From: Bacterioplanoides pacificum | GTDB taxonomy: Bacteria; Pseudomonadota; Gammaproteobacteria; Pseudomonadales; Oceanobacteraceae | DNA length: 64,000 nt | Assembly (NCBI RefSeq): GCF_042648445.1 | Contig: NZ_JBHRYB010000005.1 | Location: 868,001 to 932,000, forward strand | Direction of reading: 5' to 3' | Part shown: positions 26,384 to 35,799 of the stretch, one piece after another | Numbering within the stretch: position 1 is the stretch's first letter | How the letters are laid out: every line of letters begins with the position of its first letter | The notes under the pieces: model-generated | Told to the model about the DNA's origin: nothing | Databases searched by the model: none | The model's input: only the letters and a program-made list of their open reading frames with translations | Program-made: the position numbers and the translations under genes

Positions 26384-27961
26384 TCAGGCCAGTTTATCGC
26401 TGGCGATGTGGTAATGCGGATCTTCAATCACATTAACATCACACAGGCTGCCGGCTTTTTTCAGCAGCATCCGGCATTCTTCCGACAAATGACGCAGATG
26501 CAACTCTTTACCGGCAGCAATATAACGCTCTGCCAGGGTATCGATGGCTTCAATCGCGGAGTGATCGGCAACGCGTGAATTTTTAAATTCGATGATCACC
26601 ACATCCGGGTCGGTTTCCGGCTCAAAAATGTCTTTAAACGCGGATACCGAGCCAAAGAACAACGGCCCAAACAAATCGTATACCTTAGCGCCGCTGTCTT
26701 CGATGTGTGTACGGGCACTGATGTGTTTGGCGTGTTCCCAGGCAAACACCAGCGCCGCCACAATTACACCCACAACCACGGCAATCGCCAGATCAGTAGC
26801 GACCGTAACCCCGGACACCAGCACAATGATAAAGGCATCCTGTTTCGGCACTTTGCCCAACATACGGAAGCTCGACCATTCGAACGTGCCAATCACCACC
26901 ATAAACATCACACCGGTTAACGCCGCAATCGGAATCTGCTCAATCAGCGGTGAGGCAAACAGAATAAAACTCAGCAGGAATAACGCGGCCACAATGCCCG
27001 ACCAGCGGCCACGACCACCGGAGCTGACATTAATCATGCTCTGACCAATCATGGCACAACCACCCATACCACCAAAGAAACCGGTCAGCAGGTTAGCACT
27101 GCCCTGGGCCACACATTCACGGTTACCCCGGCCACGGGTATTGGTCATCTCATCGATCACAGTCACGGTTAACAGCGATTCGATCAGACCAATCGCCGCA
27201 AAAATGACCGAATACGGCAGAATAAACCACAGGGTTTCCATGGTCAGCGGCACATTCGGCACGCCAAACTCCGGCAGACCACCGGCAATAGAAGCCAGAT
27301 CACCCACGGTTTTGGTTTCCAGACCAAAAAATAACGCCAGGCCACTGACCGCCAGAATCCCGGCCAGCGCCGACGGAAAGGCACTGGTCAGCTTCGGCAG
27401 ATAATGGGTAATCGCCATGGTCAGAGCAATCAGCCCCAGCATCAGCCAGAGTTCCACACCCATCAGCCAGGTACCATCCACCCAGCCCCACTTGCCTTCC
27501 GGGGTATGCGACTGCAACTGGGGCAACTGAGCGAGAAAAATCACAATCGCCAGACCGTTAACAAACCCCAGCATCACCGGATACGGCACGATGCGGATAA
27601 ATTTACCCAGCCGCAAGGCACCGGCGGTAATCTGGATGATGCCCATCAGCACCACCGCCGCAAACAGATACTGAGGCCCCATGCCGGAGCCAAAATCACG
27701 CTCAGCCTCCGCCACCAGCGACACCATCACCACCGCCAGAGCACCGGTAGCACCGGAAATCATGCCCGGACGGCCACCCATCACAGCGGTCACCAGACCC
27801 ACCATAAAGGCAGCGTATAACCCCACCAGCGGATGAACACCGGCAACAAAAGCAAAGGCTACTGCTTCCGGCACCAGCGCCAGTGCCACCGTCAAGCCGG
27901 ACAGAGTGTCGTTTTTCAGGTTCGGAGAAAAGGTCTGCATAAATTCGCGCAGCAATAACAT
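26384..27961 (-). CDS. SulP-family inorganic anion transporter with STAS domain
   Basis: 525 residues from the MLLLREFMQTF start; the frame remains open further upstream but those residues look non-coding. The protein has 10 or more membrane segments and the SulP signature around VALALVPEAVAFAFVAGV and GGMGGCAMIGQSMINV. The C-terminal about 120 residues form a STAS domain with VVIIEFKNSRVADHSAIEAI. Possible substrates are bicarbonate, sulfate or dicarboxylates; none can be singled out. It is divergent from the GntR regulator gene, about 300 nt away; that gap carries operators for the GntR gene. Confidence 0.9.
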   Translation of the reverse strand: MLLLREFMQTFSPNLKNDTLSGLTVALALVPEAVAFAFVAGVHPLVGLYAAFMVGLVTAVMGGRPGMISGATGALAVVMVSLVAEAERDFGSGMGPQYLFAAVVLMGIIQITAGALRLGKFIRIVPYPVMLGFVNGLAIVIFLAQLPQLQSHTPEGKWGWVDGTWLMGVELWLMLGLIALTMAITHYLPKLTSAFPSALAGILAVSGLALFFGLETKTVGDLASIAGGLPEFGVPNVPLTMETLWFILPYSVIFAAIGLIESLLTVTVIDEMTNTRGRGNRECVAQGSANLLTGFFGGMGGCAMIGQSMINVSSGGRGRWSGIVAALFLLSFILFASPLIEQIPIAALTGVMFMVVIGTFEWSSFRMLGKVPKQDAFIIVLVSGVTVATDLAIAVVVGVIVAALVFAWEHAKHISARTHIEDSGAKVYDLFGPLFFGSVSAFKDIFEPETDPDVVIIEFKNSRVADHSAIEAIDTLAERYIAAGKELHLRHLSEECRMLLKKAGSLCDVNVIEDPHYHIASDKLA

Positions 27962-28158
27962 CAGAGAGCCTTTTGTTGAGTGACTGTCATTGCCAGCCCG
28001 GAGCGCCCGGTTCAGAGGCCGGGAGCCGCTTGCTGGCAGAGAAAAGGCGCGCACTATACCAGCATGATGCGACAACTTCACGAAAAGCGCACAACTGTCA
28101 CGGTTTGCGCCATCAAGTGCTCCGGAGCGGCCGGCAGAAATCCGCTTAGCAGGCATGT

Positions 28159-28168
28159 TTGTATACAA
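28159..28168. promoter_or_regulatory. TTGTATACAA operator, box 1
   Basis: A perfect 10-bp palindrome of the GntR/FadR-subfamily kind, about 100 nt upstream of the GntR gene start. Confidence 0.65.
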
Positions 28169-28181
28169 TCCATATTAGACT

Positions 28182-28191
28182 TTGTATACAA
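28182..28191. promoter_or_regulatory. TTGTATACAA operator, box 2
   Basis: A second identical palindrome, 23 nt (about two helical turns) from box 1. Confidence 0.65.
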
Positions 28192-28244
28192 ATCAGCAGA
28201 AATACCTTGATACACAACCCTTTCAGGGATAATAATCGCTGATA

Positions 28245-28254
28245 TTGTATACAT
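28245..28254. promoter_or_regulatory. TTGTATACAT operator, box 3
   Basis: Nine of ten bases match boxes 1 and 2. It sits directly against the first in-frame ATG of the GntR gene (28256), which argues for the next ATG or for an early transcript start. Confidence 0.6.
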
Positions 28255-28267
28255 TATGGTTTTTACG

Positions 28268-28936
28268 ATGTCAGATAACACCCTCTCCAGCCGCCTGTTT
28301 AAACAACTGACTGATGCCATCGTTTGCGGCGAGCTGGCACCCGGCCAGAAATTGTCGGAAAAACAGCTCAGTGAACGCTTTGCCGCCGGCCGGGTGCCGG
28401 TTCGTGAAGCCATTCAACGGCTGGAACAAAGCCAGCTGGTGGTCAGGGTTCCGCACGCCGGGGCACGGGTCATCGATCTCAGCCTGGCGCAGCTGAAGGA
28501 TATATATGAGGTGCGTATGGAGCTGGAATGTATGGCCTGTCGCCTGGCCGCCGAGCGCATGAGCCCGGATGAACGCCGGCAACTGCAACAATTGCTCGAC
28601 ACCCACCAGCAACACATCAGCGACGACGCCGGTCAGTCGTATTATCCGCAAAACGGCGACCTGGATTTTCATTACCTGATTATTCAGGGCAGTCATAACC
28701 AGCGTTTACAACACACCCTGTGCAACGACCTGTACCAGCTGGTGCGTATGTACCGCTTCCGTACCAGCAGTGTACACAAGCGCCCGGCCCGGGCACTGCA
28801 GGAGCACCAGCGCATCGCCGAAGCGGTGATCAGTGGCGACGCGGAACTGGCCCAGCTGCTGATGCGGCGCCATATCCAGACCTCACTGACCAACCTCGAG
28901 CAGCTGATCGAACAACAATCACAGAGCGAACAATAG
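28268..28936 (+). CDS. GntR-family (FCD) regulator of the prpB operon
   Basis: 222 residues. The N-terminal winged helix spans about 5-70 (LFKQLTDAIVCGELAPGQKL; RFAAGRVPVREAIQRLEQSQL), and a helical FCD effector domain follows (YEVRMELECMACRLAAERM onward, with metal-binding-type His in DFHYLII and EEHQRIAEAV-like context). It precedes prpB by 38 nt on the same strand and probably shares its transcript. Three TTGTATACAA-like boxes lie in its promoter, pointing to autoregulation and control of prpB-acnD-prpF. An ATG 12 nt upstream is the alternative start, but an operator abuts it. Confidence 0.85.
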   Translation: MSDNTLSSRLFKQLTDAIVCGELAPGQKLSEKQLSERFAAGRVPVREAIQRLEQSQLVVRVPHAGARVIDLSLAQLKDIYEVRMELECMACRLAAERMSPDERRQLQQLLDTHQQHISDDAGQSYYPQNGDLDFHYLIIQGSHNQRLQHTLCNDLYQLVRMYRFRTSSVHKRPARALQEHQRIAEAVISGDAELAQLLMRRHIQTSLTNLEQLIEQQSQSEQ

Positions 28937-28974
28937 CCCAACACACTAACCAAACCGCCACAGGAGATTTGCCC

Positions 28975-29853
28975 ATGAACGCCGGACAGCGTTTTCGCCA
29001 GGCCCTGGCCAACCACTCGCCCCTTGCCATCGTTGGTACCATCAATGCTTACAGCGCCATGATGGCCGAGCGCATTGGTCACCAGGCTATTTATTTATCC
29101 GGTGGTGGCGTGGCCAATGCTTCCTACGGTCTGCCCGACCTGGGCATCACGTCCATGAATGACGTACTGGAAGATGTGCGCCGCATCACGGCTGCCAGTT
29201 CCCTGCCGCTGCTGGTGGATATCGATACCGGCTGGGGCGGCGCGTTTAATATCGCCCGCACCATCCGTGAGTTCGAAAAAGCCGGGGCGGCGGCGGTTCA
29301 CCTGGAAGACCAGGTGGCACAAAAACGTTGTGGTCACCGGCCGAACAAAGCCATTGTCAGCAGTACCGAAATGACCGACCGCATCCGCGCGGCAGTGGAT
29401 GCCCGTCAGCAGCGCGATTTTTTTATCATGGCGCGTACCGATGCCTTCGCCCAGGAAGGTTTAGAAGCCGCCATTGAACGTGCCCGGGCCTATGTGGCAG
29501 CCGGAGCCGACGGTATTTTTGCCGAAGCCATCCAGACCGAACAACACTACCGGGCTTTTACCAGCGCCCTCGACGTACCTGTGTTAGCCAACATCACCGA
29601 ATTTGGCCAGACCGAACTGTGGAATCAGCAGCAACTGGCGGCCTGGGGCGTCGCCATGGTGCTCTACCCGCTGAGTGCCTTTCGCGCCATGAACAAAGCC
29701 GCCGAAAACGTCTACCGCCATATCCTGCAGGACGGTGATCAGCGCGCGGTAGTGGCACAGATGCAAATCCGCACCGAGCTGTACGACTACCTCAATTACC
29801 ATCGCTTTGAAGACAAACTCGACGCCTTATTTGCCACGGAGGGGCGGTTATGA
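28975..29853 (+). CDS. prpB: methylisocitrate lyase
   Basis: 292 residues. It cleaves 2-methylisocitrate to pyruvate and succinate, the last step of the methylcitrate cycle. The catalytic KRCGH motif is at 117-121, with VDIDTGWGGAFN (81-92) binding Mg and substrate, and the NITEFGQTEL and LYPLSAFRAMNKAA segments typical of PrpB rather than isocitrate lyase. CAGGAG lies 7 nt upstream of the ATG. Its end overlaps the acnD start by 4 nt (ATGA). Confidence 0.96.
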   Translation: MNAGQRFRQALANHSPLAIVGTINAYSAMMAERIGHQAIYLSGGGVANASYGLPDLGITSMNDVLEDVRRITAASSLPLLVDIDTGWGGAFNIARTIREFEKAGAAAVHLEDQVAQKRCGHRPNKAIVSSTEMTDRIRAAVDARQQRDFFIMARTDAFAQEGLEAAIERARAYVAAGADGIFAEAIQTEQHYRAFTSALDVPVLANITEFGQTELWNQQQLAAWGVAMVLYPLSAFRAMNKAAENVYRHILQDGDQRAVVAQMQIRTELYDYLNYHRFEDKLDALFATEGRL

Positions 29854-32498
29854 ACCACACCAGCCTGAACGGCAGCGACTTTCGCCGGCCATTACCGCGC
29901 CAGCCTTACCACTATTACGATGCCCGCGCGGCCATTGAAACTCTGCACCCCGGCAGTTACGCCGGCCTGCCCTACACCTCGCGTATTCTGGCCGAGCAAC
30001 TGGTGCGCCGCTGTCAGCCGGAGTTACTGGCCGATGCCCTGCGACAGCTGAGCGAACGCCGCCAGGATCTGGATTTTCCCTGGTATCCGGCACGTGTGGT
30101 GTGTCATGACATTCTCGGCCAGACCGCGCTGGTCGATCTGGCCGGATTACGCGACGCCATCGCCGCGCAGGGCGGCGACCCGGCACAGGTGAACCCGGTG
30201 GTGCCCACCCAGCTGATTGTTGACCATTCGCTGGCGGTGGAGTGTGGTGGCGACGACCCCCAGGCCTTTGCCAAAAACCGCGCCATCGAAGACCGCCGCA
30301 ATGCAGATCGCTTTGATTTTATTAACTGGACCCGCAGCGCATTCGATAACGTCGAGGTGATCCCCGCCGGCAATGGCATTATGCACCAGATCAATCTGGA
30401 GAAGATGTCACCGGTCATCCAGACCGGCAACGACCACGACGGCCTGCCACTGGCGTTCCCCGACACCTGTGTCGGCACCGATTCGCACACCCCACACGTT
30501 GATGCCCTGGGGGTGATCGCCATTGGTGTTGGTGGCCTGGAAGCCGAAACCGTGATGTTAGGCCAGCCATCCATGATGCGGCTGCCGGATATCGTCGGAG
30601 TGGAACTGCTGGGTCAGCGCCAGCCCGGTATCACAGCGACCGATATCGTGCTGGCACTGACCGAATTTTTACGCCAGCAGCAGGTAGTCGGCTGTTATCT
30701 GGAGTTTTTTGGCGCCGGAGCAACCAGCCTGTCGGTGGGCGATCGCGCCACCATTGCCAATATGACACCGGAATACGGTGCCAGCGCCGGGCTGTTTTAT
30801 ATCGACCAGCAAACCATCGATTACCTCAGCCTTACCGGCCGGGACCCGGCTCAGGTCCGGCTGGTGGAAGATTACGCCCGTCATACCGGTTTATGGGCCG
30901 ACCAGCTGAACACCGCGGTGTATCCACGGCGCTTACAGTTTGATCTGTCCGCCGTTGGCCGTAACCTGGCCGGGCCATCCAATCCTCATGCCCGGCTGGC
31001 TACCCGCGAACTGGCCGCCCGCGGCATTGCCGGCAACCTGGAAGCAGCCCGCGCCGACGAAGCCGAAGGTCTGATGCCTGATGCGGCAGTGATCATTGCT
31101 GCCATTACCTCCTGCACCAACACCTCCAATCCGCGTAACCTGGTGGCCGCCGGTTTACTAGCTCAGAAAGCCAATCGCCTCGGTCTGGTGACTAAACCCT
31201 GGGTCAAAACCTCATTCGCACCGGGTTCTAAAGTGGCTGAGCTGTACCTGCGTGAAGCCGGTTTATTAACCGAACTGGAACAACTCGGCTTTGGTATCGT
31301 GGCCTTCGCCTGTACCACCTGTAACGGCATGTCCGGCGCTCTGGCACCCGACATTCAGCAGCAGATCATCGAGCGCGAGCTGTACACCTCCGCCGTTTTA
31401 TCCGGTAACCGCAACTTTGACGGCCGCATTCACCCTTACGCCAAACAAGCGTTTCTGGCGTCTCCGCCGCTGGTGATCGCCTATGCACTGGCCGGCACCC
31501 TGCGCTTTGATATCGAGCAGGATGTACTGGCGGTGGTCGATGGCCGGGAGATTCGTTTACAGGACATCTGGCCCGACGATGACGAAATCGACGCCATTGT
31601 GGCGCGCTGCGTCAGACCCCAGCAGTTTCATCAGGTATACATACCGATGTTCGATCTCGACAGCGCCGAACAAACCGGCAGTCCGCTGTACGACTGGCGG
31701 CCAGACAGCACCTACATTCGCCGGCCACCCTACTGGCAGGGCGCTCTGGCAGCGCCACGGCAACTGACGGATATGCGCCCGCTGGCCATTCTGCCGGACA
31801 ACATCACCACCGATCACCTGTCACCGTCCAACGCCATTCTGGCCGACAGCGCCGCCGGCGAATACCTGGCCAGCATGGGACTTGAAGAAGCGGACTTTAA
31901 CTCCTATGCCACCCATCGCGGCGACCATCTGACCGCTCAGCGGGCAACCCTGGCCAACCCGAAATTGCAGAATGAAATGGTGCGGGATCAACAGGGTCAG
32001 GTGATGCCCGGCTCACTCGCCCGGCTGGAACCCGACGGCCAGGTGATGCGTATGTGGGAAGCCATCGAAACCTATATGCAACGCAAGCAACCGCTGATCA
32101 TTATTGCCGGTGCGGATTATGGCCAGGGATCATCACGCGACTGGGCTGCCAAAGGGGTACGCCTGGCCGGTGTGGAAGTGATTGCCGCCGAAGGTTTCGA
32201 ACGTATTCACCGTACCAACCTGATTGGCATGGGCGTGTTGCCCCTGCAGTTTCAGGCCGGCGACAACCGCCACAGCCTGGCTCTGGATGGCAGTGAATGT
32301 TACGACGTGATCGGCGACCTCAGTCCCGGCGCTGACGTGCTGTTACGCATCCGCCGCCGTAACGGTGAAACCCTGCAACGGCCGCTGATCTGTCGGCTGG
32401 ATACCGCCGCCGAGGTTGAGGTTTACCAGGCCGGTGGTGTGTTACAGCGTTTTGCCCGCAACTTTATTAACCCACAACCGGCGGATGCCGCTGTGTAA
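29850..32498 (+). CDS. acnD: Fe/S-dependent 2-methylisocitrate dehydratase
   Basis: An aconitase-family protein of 882 residues that dehydrates 2-methylcitrate, replacing PrpD. The [4Fe-4S] ligands are the cysteine in ITSCTNTSNP and the pair in ACTTCNGMSG. The substrate-binding arginine region GADYGQGSSRDWAAKGVRL near residue 751 marks the swivelling domain. The DFPWYPARVVCHDILGQTA stretch (in the first 100 residues) is AcnD-like rather than AcnA-like. It is translationally coupled to prpB and followed after 6 nt by prpF, the partner with which AcnD acts. Confidence 0.94.
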   Translation: MNHTSLNGSDFRRPLPRQPYHYYDARAAIETLHPGSYAGLPYTSRILAEQLVRRCQPELLADALRQLSERRQDLDFPWYPARVVCHDILGQTALVDLAGLRDAIAAQGGDPAQVNPVVPTQLIVDHSLAVECGGDDPQAFAKNRAIEDRRNADRFDFINWTRSAFDNVEVIPAGNGIMHQINLEKMSPVIQTGNDHDGLPLAFPDTCVGTDSHTPHVDALGVIAIGVGGLEAETVMLGQPSMMRLPDIVGVELLGQRQPGITATDIVLALTEFLRQQQVVGCYLEFFGAGATSLSVGDRATIANMTPEYGASAGLFYIDQQTIDYLSLTGRDPAQVRLVEDYARHTGLWADQLNTAVYPRRLQFDLSAVGRNLAGPSNPHARLATRELAARGIAGNLEAARADEAEGLMPDAAVIIAAITSCTNTSNPRNLVAAGLLAQKANRLGLVTKPWVKTSFAPGSKVAELYLREAGLLTELEQLGFGIVAFACTTCNGMSGALAPDIQQQIIERELYTSAVLSGNRNFDGRIHPYAKQAFLASPPLVIAYALAGTLRFDIEQDVLAVVDGREIRLQDIWPDDDEIDAIVARCVRPQQFHQVYIPMFDLDSAEQTGSPLYDWRPDSTYIRRPPYWQGALAAPRQLTDMRPLAILPDNITTDHLSPSNAILADSAAGEYLASMGLEEADFNSYATHRGDHLTAQRATLANPKLQNEMVRDQQGQVMPGSLARLEPDGQVMRMWEAIETYMQRKQPLIIIAGADYGQGSSRDWAAKGVRLAGVEVIAAEGFERIHRTNLIGMGVLPLQFQAGDNRHSLALDGSECYDVIGDLSPGADVLLRIRRRNGETLQRPLICRLDTAAEVEVYQAGGVLQRFARNFINPQPADAAV

Positions 32499-32504
32499 GG
32501 ATGG

Positions 32505-33689
32505 ATGATGACTCAGCCACAACAAAAAATTGCGGCCCGCTATATGCGCGGCGGCACCTCCAAAGGGGTGTTTTTTAACCTCGATGAGTTACCCGCCAGT
32601 GCCCGTTCGCCCGGCGCTGCCCGCGACCGGTTATTGATGCGCATCATCGGCAGCCCGGACCCGTACGGCCAACAGATTGACGGCATGGGCGGCGCCACTT
32701 CCAGCACGTCAAAAACCGTGATAGTGGCGCCCAGCCAACAGCCCGGCCACGACGTCGATTACCTGTTTGGTCAGGTCGCCATCACCCGGGCCGGCATCGA
32801 CTGGTCGGGTAACTGTGGCAACCTGACTGCCGCGGTGGGCGCATTCGCCATCGACAATGGCCTGATTGAGCCACAACGGCTGCCGGACAACGGCTTTTGT
32901 GAGGTCCGCATCTGGCAACAAAACATCGGCAAAACCATTATCGCCCGGGTGCCGGTACGTAATGGCCAGGTACAGGAAAGCGGTGATTTTGAACTCGATG
33001 GTGTGGCCTTCCCGGGGGCAGAAATCCGGCTTGAATTCCTCGATCCGGCAGACGCCGACGGAGATCTGTTTCCCACCGGCCAGCGGGTCGACGAACTGCA
33101 GGTCCCCGGCATCGGCTGCCTGCCGGCAACCCTGATCAACGCCGGTATCGCCACCATTTTTGTGAATGCCAGCGATCTGGGTTACAGCGGCTGCGAACTG
33201 CAGAACGAGATAAACAACGACCCTCAGGCACTGGCGCGGTTAGAAACCATCCGTGCCTGGGGAGCGCTGAAGATGGGCCTGATCAACGACATTCACGAAG
33301 CCGCCAGCCGTCAGCACACCCCCAAACTCGCCTTTGTTGCAGCGCCTCAGTCGTACACCAGCGCCAGTGGCAAACACATTGATGGCAGCGATATCGACCT
33401 GTGTGTACGGGCACTGTCAATGGGCAAACTGCACCACGCCATGATGGGCACGGCTTCCGTGGCAATCGCCAGCGCCGCCGCCATTCCCGGCACCCTGGTG
33501 AATCAGGTCACCGCCAACGCCGGCCAGAGCTGCACCAGCGTCACCTTTGGTCACGCCTCCGGCATACTGACCGTGGGCGCTGAAGCACACCACGAACAGG
33601 GCCGCTGGCAGGTGAAAAAAGCCGTCATGAGCCGCAGTGCCCGGCTACTGATGGAAGGTTGGGTCAGAGTACCGGCCGGCTATAAATAG
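32505..33689 (+). CDS. prpF: AcnD-accessory protein PrpF (aconitate isomerase type)
   Basis: 394 residues of the PrpF/DUF453 isomerase family (a diaminopimelate-epimerase-like double fold). It needs AcnD and is thought to isomerise the trans-aconitate-type product. Signatures are RYMRGGTSKGVFFNLDELP (about 11-29), GNCGNLTAAVGAFAI (about 104-118) and the mirrored C-terminal HASGILTVGAE segment. Two ATGs in tandem open the frame; AAGG is 4 or 7 nt upstream. Its last 10 nt overlap the end of the convergent thioesterase gene. Confidence 0.94.
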   Translation: MMTQPQQKIAARYMRGGTSKGVFFNLDELPASARSPGAARDRLLMRIIGSPDPYGQQIDGMGGATSSTSKTVIVAPSQQPGHDVDYLFGQVAITRAGIDWSGNCGNLTAAVGAFAIDNGLIEPQRLPDNGFCEVRIWQQNIGKTIIARVPVRNGQVQESGDFELDGVAFPGAEIRLEFLDPADADGDLFPTGQRVDELQVPGIGCLPATLINAGIATIFVNASDLGYSGCELQNEINNDPQALARLETIRAWGALKMGLINDIHEAASRQHTPKLAFVAAPQSYTSASGKHIDGSDIDLCVRALSMGKLHHAMMGTASVAIASAAAIPGTLVNQVTANAGQSCTSVTFGHASGILTVGAEAHHEQGRWQVKKAVMSRSARLLMEGWVRVPAGYK

Positions 33690-34240
33690 CCGGCTTTTTG
33701 TTTGCGATTAAAACGACGCCGGGCTCCGGCCAGCGACAATCCGTTCGCGCTGCTCAGACACGGTGCCCGGGGTGCCAGTGGTTTAATAAAATAGGTACCG
33801 TTGAACAGCGCCACCACCTGCTGATTCACCATCACTTCGGCGCTGACCGCCGCTTTATACCCTTCACCGCGTTGCAGCGCCTGCTGCAGCTGTTGACGTA
33901 CCTGGCGCTGAATCGCTCCCCAGACATAAAACTGATCGGTCGCCGGGGCCAGGTAACGGATCGATGATTCACCAATCACAACCTCACAACAGCGCCCCTG
34001 CTCGCGGCACAATAACGACAATAACGACCAGCCCGCCAGGGTGGCCAGAGTCACCAGCGATCCGCCAAAGCCGGTGTTTTTATCATTAATATTGGGTGCC
34101 AGCGGTGCGTCGATACGGATTTCCAGGCCGGTATAATCGCGGAACTCCAGCTGCATAAAATCCGTTAACGGAATATCACGTGCCACCTGGCGGGCAAATT
34201 GTTGCAGCACCAGCTGCTGATGTTTCGCGGTTATCGTCAT
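33680..34240 (-). CDS. putative thioesterase (YiiD C-terminal type)
   Basis: 186 residues with a hot-dog thioesterase pattern: APNINDKNTGFGGSLVTLATLAGWSLL (about 51-77; Asn and Gly-rich turn before the long helix) and AVSAEVMVNQQVVALFNGTYFIK (strands, about 130-153). Similar to the second domain of YiiD/FabY-like proteins. The C-terminal 30 residues are basic and poorly conserved in appearance. It lies downstream of prpC on the same strand but 226 nt away; a role in removing excess propionyl-, butyryl- or methylcitryl-type acyl-CoA is possible but not shown. Confidence 0.78.
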   Translation of the reverse strand: MTITAKHQQLVLQQFARQVARDIPLTDFMQLEFRDYTGLEIRIDAPLAPNINDKNTGFGGSLVTLATLAGWSLLSLLCREQGRCCEVVIGESSIRYLAPATDQFYVWGAIQRQVRQQLQQALQRGEGYKAAVSAEVMVNQQVVALFNGTYFIKPLAPRAPCLSSANGLSLAGARRRFNRKQKAGYL

Positions 34241-34466
34241 CCGTCATTTTTCCTGTGGTCAGCAATACGCGCGGCCTGCCCAAGTGTGGTCAGGTCAGGC
34301 GCATTCAAGAATAAAAAAAGCCCCGGCCGGCGACGGCGGAGGCAAACTCTCTGTGCGGCAGCGATCCCACCTTTACAACGGTCATTACCCGGCAAGATAA
34401 AGTCCGGCACTGGTGTACAGCCACAACAGAAACAGCGGCAGCAGCGCCGCTGCTGGCGTTGTCTGA

Positions 34467-35600
34467 TCAGGACAAGTGCCGCTCCGCTTTGCCGTTATAG
34501 GCACTTAACGGCCGGATTAAGCGGTTATTATGTTGTTGTTCGATAAAATGAGCGGTCCAGCCGGTGACACGCGCCATTACAAATAACGGCGTAAAAAAGT
34601 CGATATCAAAACCCATCAGGTAATAGGCCGGTCCGGCGGGAAAATCGAGATTCGGATAAATGTGTTTCTGCTGCAGCATCTGCTGTTCCAGCCGGCTATA
34701 AATAGGCGCCCAGGTCTGATCATTTTTAAGTTTTGCCATGGTTAAAAATGCCGCTTTCATACTCGGTACCCGCGAGTCGCCGTGGCGGTACACCCGATGA
34801 CCAAAGCCCATGATTTTTTCATTATCCGCCAGCTTACCGGCCAGCCAGTCATCCACCTGATCAACACAACCAATTTCGAGCATATTGTGCATCACAGCTT
34901 CGTTGGCGCCGCCGTGTAACGGCCCTTTTAACGCACCAATCGCCGCCGTTACGGCACTGTAGATATCCGACTCCGTCGACATCACTACCCGGCCGGTAAA
35001 GGTCGAGGCGTTAAAGCTGTGTTCGGCGTATAAAATCATGGATTGTTCAAAACAACGCACTACGGCAGGTTCAGGTACTTCACCAAAACACATATAAAAA
35101 AAGTTATCGGCGTAACTCAGTTGTGGATCAGGAGCGATACGCTCCAGGCCATGACGCTGGCGGAATAATGTCGCCACAATGGTTGGTAGACGAGCGAATA
35201 ATTTCAGCGCTTTGGTTTGTGACGCCGCGCTGTGATTATCGTCAGTGTCTGCATCTTCCAGCGCCAGCAAACTCACCGCCGTACGCAGGCTGTCCATCGG
35301 ATGGGCGCCATCGGGAAATTTCTGTAAATGGCCAATTAACGTGCGGCTGATATCGCGCTGATGGCGTTGCTGTAATCCGAACGCCTGCAGCTGGCTGGCA
35401 TCGGGCAGTTCGCCATACCACAACAGATACGCTACCTGCTCAAAGGAGCACTGCTGTGCCAGCTCCTGCACCGGATAGCCGCGGTAAGTCAGGGAATTAA
35501 TCTCCTGCATTACTTTCGAGACCGAGGTGGTATCCACCATTACTCCGGCCAGGCCGTATTTAATATCATCCTGATTACTGCTGTGCATGGTATTCATCAT
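34467..35600 (-). CDS. prpC: 2-methylcitrate synthase
   Basis: A citrate synthase-fold enzyme of 377 residues that joins propionyl-CoA and oxaloacetate. Active-site segments are GPLHGGANEAVM (His) and GFGHRVYRHGDSR (His, Arg), with LTYRGYPVQELA at the N-terminus. Short length and sequence style match PrpC rather than GltA. The start is an ATG 3 nt after GGAG; an ATG three nt later or a GTG nine nt earlier are alternatives. It is encoded apart from prpB-acnD-prpF, on the opposite strand, with its own promoter containing ATTTGC-N7-GCAAAT. Confidence 0.92.
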   Translation of the reverse strand: MMNTMHSSNQDDIKYGLAGVMVDTTSVSKVMQEINSLTYRGYPVQELAQQCSFEQVAYLLWYGELPDASQLQAFGLQQRHQRDISRTLIGHLQKFPDGAHPMDSLRTAVSLLALEDADTDDNHSAASQTKALKLFARLPTIVATLFRQRHGLERIAPDPQLSYADNFFYMCFGEVPEPAVVRCFEQSMILYAEHSFNASTFTGRVVMSTESDIYSAVTAAIGALKGPLHGGANEAVMHNMLEIGCVDQVDDWLAGKLADNEKIMGFGHRVYRHGDSRVPSMKAAFLTMAKLKNDQTWAPIYSRLEQQMLQQKHIYPNLDFPAGPAYYLMGFDIDFFTPLFVMARVTGWTAHFIEQQHNNRLIRPLSAYNGKAERHLS

Positions 35601-35637
35601 TCGCTCCACGATTGCCTTAGCGGTTTATCAGCAATCT

Positions 35638-35656
35638 ATTTGCGAAGTCTGCAAAT
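35638..35656. promoter_or_regulatory. ATTTGC-N7-GCAAAT operator upstream of prpC
   Basis: An inverted repeat 38 nt upstream of the prpC start. The same arms and spacing occur at 37811-37829 before the XRE/IrrE-type regulator gene. A looser pair (CTGCAAGGTTGCAAAG) lies at about 35711-35726. TTTGCAAA-like sites are known for RamB/PrpR-type regulators of acetate and propionate metabolism in actinobacteria. Confidence 0.7.
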
Positions 35657-35744
35657 ACAAATATGCCAATACTGCAAACGGGTGCGACTGCAACAATATT
35701 TGCCGGTGATTCTGCAAGGTTGCAAAGATATTGCAGCCAGACAC

Positions 35745-35778
35745 AAAAAAGCCTCCGGCCAGCAACTGGCAGGAGGCT
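35745..35778 (-). terminator. intrinsic terminator after the secreted HEAT-like protein gene
   Basis: GCCTCC-G-GCCAG-CAA-CTGGC-A-GGAGGC forms a two-part stem with a T run on the minus strand, 22 nt past the stop. Confidence 0.8.
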
Positions 35779-35799
35779 GAATAACCACCGGCGTTTGCC

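Noticed and set aside
27404..27820. Open frame opposite the SulP transporter gene
   Set aside because: Antisense shadow, rich in His and Gln from reversed Leu/Val/Met codons; no ribosome site or family features.
34241..34466. Coding or structured RNA between prpC and the thioesterase gene
   Set aside because: Only a GC-rich stretch before a run of Ts (about 34313-34340, minus strand) was seen, without a clean stem; too weak to call as a terminator or RNA.
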